From: Arachis hypogaea
Lineage: Eukaryota; Streptophyta; Magnoliopsida; Fabales; Fabaceae
Length of the DNA: 64,000 nucleotides
Direction of reading: 5' to 3'
Assembly (NCBI RefSeq): GCF_003086295.3
Contig: NC_092051.1
Span: 82,406,445-82,470,444 of the forward strand
Shown here piece by piece: positions 46,641-55,921 of the stretch. Each line of letters opens with the position of its first letter. The stretch's first letter is position 1. A model generated the notes under the pieces. The model searched no databases. It worked only from the letters and a program-made list of their open reading frames with translations, and had not been told where the DNA came from. A program made the position numbers and the translations under genes.

Positions 46641-48318
46641 TGATGAGCGGATAATTTATACGCTTTTTGGCATTGTTTTTAGTTTGTTTTTAGTAGAATC
46701 TAGTTACTTTTAGGGATGTTTTCATTAGTTTTTATGTTAAATTCACATTTCTGGACTTTACTATGAGTTTGTGTATTTTTCTGTGATTTCAGGTATTTTC
46801 TGGCTGAAATTGAGAGACTTGAGCAAAAATCAGATTCAGAGGTTGAAGAAGGACTGCTGATGCTGTTGGATTCTGACCTCCCTGCACTCAAAGTGGATTT
46901 TCTGGCGCTACAGAACTCAAAATGGCGCGCTTCCAATTGCGTTGGAAATTAGACATCCAGGGCTTTCCAGCAATGTATAATAGTCCATAGTTTGAACGAG
47001 TTTAGACGACGTAAAAGGGCGTTGAACGCCAGTTCTACGCTGCTGTCTGGAGTTAAACGCCAGAAACAAGTCACAAACCAGAGTTGAACGCCAGAAATAC
47101 GTTACAACCTGGCGTTCAACTCCAGAAAGAGCCTCTGCACGTGTAACACTCAAGCTCAGCCCAAGCACACACCAAGTGGGCCCCGGAAGTGGATTTATGC
47201 ATCATTTACTTACTTCTGTAAACCCTAGTAGCTAGTTTATTATAAATAGGACTTTTTACTATTGTATTAGACATCTTTGGATCATCCTGGATTGTATTTT
47301 GATCCTGTGATCTCGTTTTGGGGGCTGGCCATTCGGCCATGCCTGGACCTTTCACTTATGTATTTTCAACGGTAGAGTTTCTACACTCCATAGATTAAGG
47401 TGTGGAGCTCTGCTGTTCCTCAAAGATTAATGCAAAGTACTACTGTTTTTCTATTCAATTCAACTTATTCTGCTTCTAAGATATTCATTCGCACTTCAAC
47501 CTGAATGTGATGAACATGACAATCATCATCATTCCCCCACGAACGCGTGCCTGACAACCACTTCCGTTCAACCTTAGATTGAATGAGTATCTCTTGGATC
47601 TCTTAATCAGAATCTTCGTGGTATAAGCTAGATTGATGGCGGCATTAATGAGAGTCCAGAAAGTCTAAACCTTGTCTGTGGTATTCCGAGTAGGACTCTG
47701 GGATTGAATGACTGTGACGAACTTCAAACTCGCGAGTGAATCCTATTCCAGTATGATCGAGAACATCAGATGATTAGCCGTGCTGTGACAGAGCATTTGG
47801 ACCATTTTCACAAGAGGATAGGATGCAGTCATTAGCAAGGGTGACGCCTCCAGACGATTAGCCATGCAGTGACAGCGCACCGGACCATTTTCCAGAGAGG
47901 ATCAAAAGTAGCCATTGACAACGGTGATGTCCTTACATAAAGCCAGCCATAGAAAGGAGTAAGACTGATTGGATGAAGACAGCAGGAAAGCAGAGGTTTA
48001 GAGGGACAAAAGCATCTCCATGAATTTATCTAAAATTCTCACCAAGGATTTACATAAGTATTTCTATCCCTATTTTATTATTAATATTCGAAAACTCTAT
48101 AACCATTCTATATCCGCCTGACTGAGATTTACAAGGTGACCATAGCTTGCTTCATACCAACAATCTCCGTGGGATCGACCCTTACTCGCGTAAGGTTTAT
48201 TACTTGGACGACCCAGTGCACTTGCTGGTTAGCTGTGCGAAGTTGTGATAAAAAGTTGAGATTACAATTGAGCGTACCATGTTGATGGCGCCATTGATGA
48301 TCACAATTTTGTGCACCA
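46641..48318 (+). repeat. 3' LTR of the FIDEL-like element
   Basis: 1678 bp, TGATGAGCGGATAA...GTGCACCA, followed by TSD ACAAG. TATA box at 47241-47249; palindrome GGCGTTGAACGCC at 47018-47030. Confidence 0.92.
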
Positions 48319-48345
48319 ACAAGCAACAATTTAAGTTTGGTGTTG

Positions 48346-49666
48346 TGATGTATGAGCATCTTATACCCTTTTTCATAGCATTTTCTAGTATTTTTTAGTA
48401 AGATTTCATTAAGTTTTGATTTGTTTTAGTGCCAAATTCATCTTTGGATGCTACTTTTAGTTTCTGTATTCTTTTTATGATTTTAGGTGAATTTTTGACG
48501 AATTTGGCAGAATCTTGTTCAGAGACGAAGAAAGGATAGCAGATGCTATCAATCCTGACCTCCGTACATTCCAACGAGCATATCTTGATAGTCTATACTT
48601 CTCTTCCAGAATCACTGCCAAAACTGGCGTTAAACGTCCACACCTGGTGTTTAATGTCCACACATGGCGTTTAATGCCCAAAGAGGAGCAAGCCCAGCGT
48701 TGAACGTCCAAAATTGGCGTTCAATTCCAGCCAGGGAGCAAGGACAGCAAGCATTACCCCCTATGGGTGTTCAACGCCCAAAACCTAAGTTGAACGCCAG
48801 GCATCAACCGAAGCACATAACCAAGTGGGCCCCAAAGTGGATTTTAGCACTCCTTAGCTTATTTTATCTTATCCTTGTAACTTTTAAATTAAAATTAACA
48901 ACTTTTAGGATTAGTATTTACTATTTAAAGAGGAGATCATTTAGGTTTACAAACACATTACTTTGGATCTACTTTCCTATTTTTTCTGTAAGTCATGAGC
49001 AACTAAACCTCCTGGTTAAGGTTAGGAGCTCTATTTATTTCTATGGATTAACATCATTACTTTTCTATTTTAATATAGGTTTAATTTAGTTCTAAGGTGT
49101 GTTTTCGTTCTTCATCTAAATGGAACTGGGTATGTCCCTTTTCTACATGAGTTCCTGTGATCCTCTGACCAAAGTCACTTGAGCTACAGCTTGAAAACAC
49201 TCCTCCTGAACTGTAATCTATCTGGGCTAATTAGATATGTAACATATAATCCGATTAGCTTTGGCTAAATTGAGGTTTCTGTGGCGCTAAACTAGTTTTC
49301 TGAACTTCACCCTCTGATCCAAAAGATCTGATTTTCTCTGTGAAGTTTTTAGTAGGATTGGAGGAGATTAAATTGCTAGGGAAATAGGGTTTAATCACTT
49401 ACAGTTTGTCATAGAATGAATCATTCATTATTAAAGTAGTTAGTAAGAAATATTAATCCGAAAGATAAACATCTCCGAGACCTTTAACTATTTTCCTTTA
49501 TATTGATCTTACATCAACCTTTTCTTGCTTCACTGATTTATGCGTTTACATCAACAACAACCACTTTTTACTATTTGCCTAACTAAGTCTACAGGATAAT
49601 CCGATGCACTTGGAAGATCCGATGCACTTGCTAGTGAAGTTGTGCGAGTTCTAATTTTGTACACCA
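48346..49666 (+). repeat. 3' LTR of element E
   Basis: 1321 bp, from TGATGTATGAGCATCTTATA after TTAAGTTTGGTGTTG to TTGTACACCA. GGCGTTNAACG-type dyads at about 48625-48800. Similar to the solo LTR at 30979 in several stretches (CTGTAAGTCATGAGCAACTAAACC). Confidence 0.75.
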
Positions 49667-50019
49667 GTATACATATCTGGTGAGGGGTTCAATTGCTCAA
49701 TTCCATATTTTCACCTATGATCATTGCTTATCTTGCAAGTTTGCAAATCCTTTTGTAGAGCTCAATTCAATTGTGAATTTGATTTGGTTATGATTACTTG
49801 AGCCCTTGATCGTTATATATGTATTCTTAGAAATTGATTTGTTTTTTACTAGGTAGATACGTATAGACAAGTAGATAGATAGCTAGAATAGTTACATGCA
49901 TTTAGATAGATTGCATATAGGTAGTTTACTTTGAATAAATATGGGGAGGTTGATAAACCCCTTTCTTGTCTTTCTTGAGTTTAGCATGACGACATGCTAT
50001 TGTTTAAGTATGGGGAGGT
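49667..50019 (+). mobile_element. Element F: 3' end of interior, outermost layer
   Basis: Non-coding. TATGGGGAGGTTGATAAACCCC at about 49939-49961 copies the PPT and LTR start about 80 bases before the real boundary. TAGCATG-ACGA-CATGCTA (49982-49999) and TTGTTTAAGTATGGGGAGGT precede the LTR at 50020. F is a relative of B. Confidence 0.7.
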
Positions 50020-50530
50020 TGATAAACCCCAATTTTAAGGTTTATCTTGTGTTAAAATGAGTAGATTCTATTAACTTATTTCACATTTATTCAATTAAAC
50101 AGCATGGTTTTGTGAATTTCTCCTAATTTGCACTTAAGATTCAAAACATGCTTTTTAGGCCCTTAATTTGCTAAATTTAATTCACTTTAATTCCACTCGA
50201 TGCCTTGATGGGTTTGTTTATTGATTTCAGGTTTAGGAGGTATGAATTGGACCAGAGAAGTGAAGGAAAAGTATATAAAGTGGAGAATTCATGAAGAAAT
50301 GAAGTTTTGGAAATCCACCAATTGCGCGTACGCGTGACCTGAAATTTCACCAAGTGGCGCAGACGCATAACCTTGCACGTACGCATGACACGAAGCATGC
50401 GACTCACTTAAAGAAAACGTAGCTGGCAATTTCTGGACCTCTTCAAGCCCAAATCCAACTCATTTCTGAAGTATTTTAGGCCAAATTCAAAAACGAATAA
50501 AAGAGGGAGCAATTAATATAGCTTAGGAAC
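50020..50530 (+). repeat. 3' LTR of element F, first piece
   Basis: Starts TGATAAACCCCAATTTTAAGG and is cut by G at 50531. It contains GCGCGTACGCGTGACC and CGTACGCATGAC dyads near 50324-50395. Continues at 58318-58348 and 59782. Confidence 0.7.
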
Positions 50531-52921
50531 TGATGCGCATAAACTTGTTATGCTACGATTTAGGAAATTGCACGATCGGCAAAATTCCTTCCGGCAAGTG
50601 CACCGGTTATCGTCAAGTAAAAACTCACAATAGAGTGAGGTCGAATCCCACAAGGATTGGTTGAGTGAGCAATTCGGATTAGAAGTATGTTCTAGTTGAG
50701 CGGAATCAAGATTTAGATGAGAATTGCGGAATGTAAAATTGCATGAATTAAAGAGCGAGAAGCTAAATTGCTGAAATTAAAAGGGATGGGGGTGATTGCA
50801 TGAATTTAATTGCAGAATGTAAAGAGAAAGTGGTAAATCAGAAATGGGGAGTTCATTGGGTGTTAGGAGATATTGAGATCTCCGAATCAAAACAACTTTT
50901 ATCCCTTCCTCAACCAATGCATTCATTGAATTTTGCTTGGCAATCTTATATGATTGGATCCCAATCCCTTGGCTCACCAATTCTCCCTAAAAACAAACAA
51001 ATTCCCAATCCCTTGGTTTAAATGTTCATAAGAAGAGATGATGCTCGATCACTGATTATACCACACAGTTTCATGAACCACAATTTGGTAGGATTACATG
51101 TCACAATATCCATCCAAACCCCAATCCAATTCACTGTGAGAAAGCTTCTCTAGCATGAATCCTCCATTCCTTTCCCAAGGTTTCGAAGGATTCCAATTAT
51201 GGGTAGTTTCTTTCCCAAGACAACTACCCAATGGAATTAGATCGAGAAGCTTTCTAACAAAATTCAAGAGAAAAGATTGAAGAAGAAGATAAAACTATTA
51301 TTGATTCATTGAATTACAATAGAGCTCCCTAACCCAATGAAAGGGGTTTAGTGAGTCATAGCTCTGAATTCAATTACAAAACTAAAAGAAAATGATTCAA
51401 AGTTCTCCGTGTGTCTAAACTTCCCCCTCAGGGGCTGGATTCCCCCTCAATCCCCCGTCTCTCAAATGCAGAAACTAAGGCCTTTAAATAGGCTCCCTAA
51501 ATTACAAAATGAAAATGAAATTCAAAGCAAATTACAATCAAATGAAAATAAACTATTCTAGATGATTCTTGTGGCCTTGATTTGGTGTTGTTGATGGGCC
51601 TTGCTTGCTTGAAGGGTAGAGTGACATAATTGATCCAAAAAGGATAATGATCCATTAAACTACACTCAAACGTTGCACCCCCCTTTCTTGAGTCGTCACT
51701 TTGTTCTCTTGTCAACCTTGCCAATTTGATGCCAAATATAGACTATTATACCTCGTTGGAAAGCTATGGATGTCAGCTTTCTAACGCAACTGGAAGCACC
51801 TCAATTGGATCTCTATAGCTCAAGTTATGCTTGATTGAAGGTGACAAGGTTGCTGGTTGGTTTGACAGCGTTTAAGCCAACGTTTAAGTCACTTAAACGT
51901 GCTCGAAAATGCCAATTTTGGGAGCTCAGTTGCATTGTCCACCCCATACTTCTATACATCGTTGGAAAGCTCTGGATGTCTACTTTCCAATGCAACTGGA
52001 AGCGCATCATTTGGAGTTCTACAACTCGAGTTATACTCCATGGAAGGTGAAGAGGTCAGCTGGCCTGATTGCATGTTGGTACTATGCTCTTCTATGCACA
52101 TTACGGGGCTGTTTTCTCCCTCAATTTTTAGTATCCACCATGCATGCCATATATGCTTGGAAAGCTCTAGATGTCTTCTTTCCAATGCATTTTGAATCAC
52201 CTCATTTGGAGTTTTGTAGCTCAAGTTATTTATGTTTGAAGAAGGCATGGTCAAGCTGTTCCATATAACACGTTTAAGCTCCAGTTTAAGCTTAAACTGG
52301 AGCTTAAACGCTGGCACTCCCTGGAGGCACAAGCTCGAGCACGTTTAAGCTTCAGTTTAAGGTCAAACTGAAGCTTAAACGTGGAAATGAGAAAGCAACC
52401 CTGGAGGAGAAAAAATAGTCGAACACGTTTAAGCTCCAGTTTAAGGTTAAACTGGAGCTTAAACGTGGAAATGCTCCCTGGTGCATTTCTAATTCTGGCG
52501 TTTAACTTCCAGTTTAAGGTTAAACTGGAGGTTAAACGCCACTTTCAGCATTTCCTTAGCTCTCATGGTTTTGGCGTTTAAGCTCCAGTTTAAGCTTAAA
52601 CTGGAACTTAAACTCCACATGTGATATTCAAGCTTCCTTTATTGATTTTGTTGCTTCCTTGCCTAGCCTCTTCTTCCCTGAAATCATCCAAACAACTGCA
52701 TCAAAGTCTTGCAAAATTTCATGAGAAATCTTTCATTCATAGCATTCAAGGAATATAACTAAAAACTCATGGAATTTGCATCAAAATCTTCATGTTTGAA
52801 TGATTTAAGACAAGCATGACTATTTGGCCCAAATGATTACTTAAGGCTCAAGAAAATGCATAAAACAACTAAAAATAACAGAAAAATGCTAGTGAAACTA
52901 GCCTAAGATGCCTTGGCATCA
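50531..52921 (-). repeat. 3' LTR of element G
   Basis: 2391 bp, TGATGCGCATAAAC...CCTTGGCATCA. Holds the palindrome array 52265-52620 and a minus-strand TATTTAAAGG near 51481. Related by its ends to the LTR of A. Confidence 0.93.
52265..52620. repeat. Array of five long palindromes in LTR of G
   Basis: 52271-52310 is a perfect 40-bp palindrome with half site CGTTTAAGCTCCAGTTTAAG. Four more follow at 52340-52383, 52425-52468, about 52498-52543 and 52574-52617, with short loops (AAGGTC, AAGGTTA) and arms changed in parallel (CTCC/GGAG to TTC/GAA; CGTTTAA to GGCGTTTAA). Duplicated at 57660-58010. Confidence 0.85.
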
Positions 52922-54488
52922 CAACACCAAACTTAATACTTGCTTGTCCCTAAGCAAGTCCTGAGTTACTTGAGAAGAAAGTATGAAACAGAAAGCAATT
53001 ACATTGGCTATATTAGTAAGCACTTGAAGTTCATTAGAAGGGTTTTATGCAGAAAGTTGCAGCATCACTTTTTCATTCTTATCAAGTAAGATTATCACTT
53101 TTTCATTGCATCCATCAAACACTGCTATGGCCCCTTGTTATTCTTATGTCCTTGGCACTTTTCTCTTCTTTGTTTTTCTTTTCCTTAGAGCTCCTTTGCT
53201 CCTTGTTTGCTCAGTGTCATGTGTTGCACAAGCCTTTGGCATTTTCTTTTTCTTATCAGTGCACTACACATATCCACTACAGGCATTTTAGTTCACATTT
53301 CTTCTTGAGACATTGGTGCCCAGCACCTCTTTGTGTGACTAAATGTTTTGTATTTAGGTTGCTCTTGATAATGGACTTTTGGTTGATAATCCCGGGTTAG
53401 TTAACCCAAGTTACCAAGTGTTGAAACACTCCTCAGAACCTATTCATCCAAGCATATCCTTAATACATAAACACTACAGGCATTTGTCTCAGAAGTTCAA
53501 ACCATTGGTGCCTAGCTTATTTTCTCAATTTTTTTTTTGCTTTTTTTTTTTTGGTTGCCCTTTTTCAGTGGCTTTTTCTTCTTCTTTTTCTTTCTTTTTC
53601 ATGGCCAAAGACATTTATTCATCAAGATCCATAGACAGTTTTCAAATTCTACACAAAAAATGATAATTCTACACTCAATTTCTAGTGATCTGACTAAACA
53701 ATCAAGCATGCATACCACCACTTAATTCTACTTGATTTGTCACTAATTGAGCCAAGTTACTTTTGTTCAAACTTTTCTTTTATTTTTGGAAACAGAACAA
53801 GCATGGCAAGCATACATTTAAGCAAGTGAAGTTTATCCAGACACTTAGACTATCACTTATTTGGAAATTAAACAAACAGACAAACAAAAACTGCAATGAC
53901 TCAAACTTAAAGCAGGGGTGCATGCAAACTTCCAATATCAGCAATTCAAAGTACAAGCAATTAAGTGACAATACAACCTTTTAGCATCTTCTTTGTTGTT
54001 CATCATCCTTCCTAGCCTCGGTGTTCTCTTTGATGATGATGTATATTCCTTCCATGAGATTGATTGTCTTCCTGCAAAGCTATTAGAAGTTGCTTGTTCC
54101 CCAAGCACTTTGAGAATTGGTTAGCATGCATGTATGTTTGTAGGCCTCTGAACTTAGATTGGTGTGTGAACACCAAACTTAGTTCCTTGCCATATGCAGC
54201 AATTTGGATCATATGCAGAAAACCTCATGTGCTTTTATTAAGAAAATAACTATGAACTAGAAATTAAACTATTGTTTAAGTAGTTTCCCTGATTGGTTGG
54301 AGCTAGTGACTAGTCATGCTGAGGTAGAAATGTGCTTTTAATGAAGTTTTTGGTAGAACACCAAACTTAGAATCTCACATTCACCCTTGAATTGTTTTGG
54401 TGTGCAACACCAAACTTAGCTCCTTGCAATACAGATAAATCTACTTAACTCTTTTATTGAAATAACTACAAAAGAAAAACTACCTTTG
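52922..54488 (-). other. 3' non-coding region of element G
   Basis: No gene. It starts (minus-strand 3' end) with CAACACCAAACTTAATA and the hairpin ACTTGCTT-GTCCCT-AAGCAAGT (52938-52959). Copies of AAGTTTGGTGT (minus strand) lie at 52924-52934, 54170-54180, 54358-54368 and 54407-54417. Two are inside hairpins: TTTGGTGT-GCA-ACACCAAA (54396-54414) and TTGGTGT-GTGA-ACACCAA (54159-54176). A T-rich low-complexity tract lies at 53527-53610. Confidence 0.65.
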
Positions 54489-54536
54489 GTTGGGTTGCCT
54501 CCCAACAAACGCTCGTTTACTGTCATTAGCTTGACA
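54489..54536 (-). other. Conserved stem-loop cluster, copy in element G
   Basis: Minus strand: TGTCA-AGCTAA-TGACA (54536-54521), overlapping the ORF stop (TAA 54528-54526); AACG-AG-CGTT (54517-54508); GTTGGG-AGGCAA-CCCAAC (54506-54489). The middle dyad has different arms from AAGCGCTT but is still self-complementary. Confidence 0.75.
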
Positions 54537-55716
54537 TGCTGTTCCTGACTTTCTTCCTCTTCCTCCAGTTTGTTAAGAGGAATGACTTCAAGTGGATAAA
54601 GGAGCTAGTTAGTGCCCCTTGTTGTGAATGCCTCTTTCCAGCAAGCTTTCCCTTGTGATTGGCTTGAGTGAACTTGCTTGTTGGCTCAGGAGTTGGATTG
54701 TTCTTCGACCTTCTCTTCTTCATGGATATGGTCCTTTGTTTCTCAGTCACAATCCTCATTTTGGTGCTTGTCTCTACTGCCTTCACATCCTTGATCTCAG
54801 AACTTGGTTGTTGTTGGACAGTTGGAGTATCCTGTTCATCAAAAGCTTCCTGAATTTGTGGTTCAATGAACCCTTCCTCTTTGCAACTCTCTGTTTCATT
54901 GGAGTGTGATCTCCCTTGATTGACTTTCTCCCTTTCTTGTTCTTCTGATTCCTCCCTTGGGTTTGCCATGGTATCACTAGAAGAATTGTGGGTAGGGATT
55001 TGCTTTGATAGATATCCAATTTGTGCTTCTAGCTTTTGAATGGCAGCACCTTGATTTTGTAAGTTGGATATCACTTCTTCCTTAAAGCTTTTCAAATCAG
55101 CCACATCTCTGCCCATAGTTGCAAGCATTCCTTCTATCCTGGTTAACTGATCATGAAGTGATTGGTTCGGATTGGGTTGATGAGGTTGATTATCTTGGCT
55201 GTGATATGGTGGCTGGGAGTATGTGTTTTGTGTGGGCTGATAGAGTCTTTGGTTGGAGTGTTGATAGTGGTATGACTCTTGTGTGTAGTGGAATGAGTCT
55301 TGTGGATAGTGAAATGAATTGTATGAATTTGAGAAGGAATTTTGTGCTGAGAAATGCTCAAGTGATGAAGAATTTGGATATGTAAAACTAGGAGGTGAGG
55401 TTGGATAATTCAGAGGTGATGGCTCTTGATGAATGGGGTGTGAATAAGTGAAATCTCTTTGGTTTTGATCTTCCCAGCCACAACTTGAGTAGTGATCAAA
55501 TTCACCAAAACATGGACCATTTTGTGGCTCTGGGAAGTACCCCGTTTCCTGTTCCTGATACTCCCACCCACCATGAGCATAATAACATGAATCATTCTGT
55601 GGTGGTGGAGAGTTTCTCATGAATTTTGATTGACCAAAAGATGATGGATACTCCTTTCTTTTTTGCAATGTGCTCAGTCTCAAACAATACTCATCCAAAG
55701 ATAGTGGAAATTCCAT
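54526..55716 (-). CDS. Gag-tail-like protein of element G (intact, no capsid domain)
   Basis: 396 residues, ATG at 55716, no interruptions. About residues 1-185 are rich in Tyr, Ser, Pro, Gln and His (FHYPQDSFHYTQESYHYQHS). Residues about 190-250 form a predicted coiled coil (LHDQLTRIEGMLATMGRDVA; FKEEVISNLQNQGAAIQKLE) ending GYLSKQIP. The coil matches gag of A (FKEEVRANIKNQGETIRKLK ... GYLAEKIP) and, less closely, the FIDEL-like gag. The rest is charged and basic (MKKRRSKNN). Thus it resembles the C-terminal half of Athila-like Gag without capsid, protease or CCHC. It might join particles of a helper or interfere with them; this is inference. Confidence 0.78.
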   Translation of the reverse strand: MEFPLSLDEYCLRLSTLQKRKEYPSSFGQSKFMRNSPPPQNDSCYYAHGGWEYQEQETGYFPEPQNGPCFGEFDHYSSCGWEDQNQRDFTYSHPIHQEPSPLNYPTSPPSFTYPNSSSLEHFSAQNSFSNSYNSFHYPQDSFHYTQESYHYQHSNQRLYQPTQNTYSQPPYHSQDNQPHQPNPNQSLHDQLTRIEGMLATMGRDVADLKSFKEEVISNLQNQGAAIQKLEAQIGYLSKQIPTHNSSSDTMANPREESEEQEREKVNQGRSHSNETESCKEEGFIEPQIQEAFDEQDTPTVQQQPSSEIKDVKAVETSTKMRIVTEKQRTISMKKRRSKNNPTPEPTSKFTQANHKGKLAGKRHSQQGALTSSFIHLKSFLLTNWRKRKKVRNSMSS

Positions 55717-55897
55717 AGTGAGGCAATATCACAAACAGCTAGTGGTTAGTATGCTAACAAGTGAATAAGCAAAGAAAACAAATTAAAATTTGCAGAAATT
55801 AGCAGTAATAAACTGAAACAAAAACTATTAACAAAAGAAAAGAAAAATTGCTCAATCTAGTTAACTTCCAATTAGAGAATTGTCAATCGAAAACCAA

Positions 55898-55915
55898 TCC
55901 CCGGCAACGGCGCCA
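55898..55915 (-). other. Primer binding site of element G (tRNA-Asp)
   Basis: The minus strand reads TGGCGCCGTTGCCGGGGA, a perfect complement of the tRNA-Asp 3' end, six bases from the LTR at 55922. Upstream leader (55717-55897) holds nothing else recognised. Confidence 0.9.
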
Positions 55916-55921
55916 TAAACT

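Larger units (their letters stand above)
37440..48318 (+). mobile_element. FIDEL/Feral-like non-autonomous Ty3-gypsy element, complete, TSD ACAAG
   Basis: 10.9 kb with LTRs 37440-39148 and 46641-48318 and ACAAG at 37435-37439 and 48319-48323. Contents: PBS, long low-complexity leader, gag, protease, stem-loop cluster, palindrome-bearing spacer, internal hairpin, third ORF, 3' hairpin with PPT. No RT or integrase. LTRs differ at about 37 sites (hand count, about 2%) and by a 32-bp indel, so it is older than C and G. Family name from memory of peanut repeats; Feral is remembered as FIDEL's non-autonomous partner. Confidence 0.88.
30298..49666 (+). mobile_element. Element E: degraded Athila-like retrotransposon, 3' half with insertions
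   Basis: Visible parts are a broken integrase (30303-30978, 35119-35357), stem-loop cluster, spacer, third-ORF fragment, 3' hairpin and PPT split by an insertion, and the 3' LTR (48346-49666). Gag, protease and RT would lie left of D, outside the window. It is the only Athila-like element here with integrase. It hosts D, the nested pair at 30979-35113 and the FIDEL-like element. A 3' TSD of GTATA (49667-49671) cannot be checked. Confidence 0.75.

Noticed and set aside
51899..52268. ORFs repeated at 57290-57659
   Set aside because: They lie in the LTRs of G; the duplication is that of the LTR, and similar frames in the solo LTR at 8895-9431 share the LTR sequence, not a protein.
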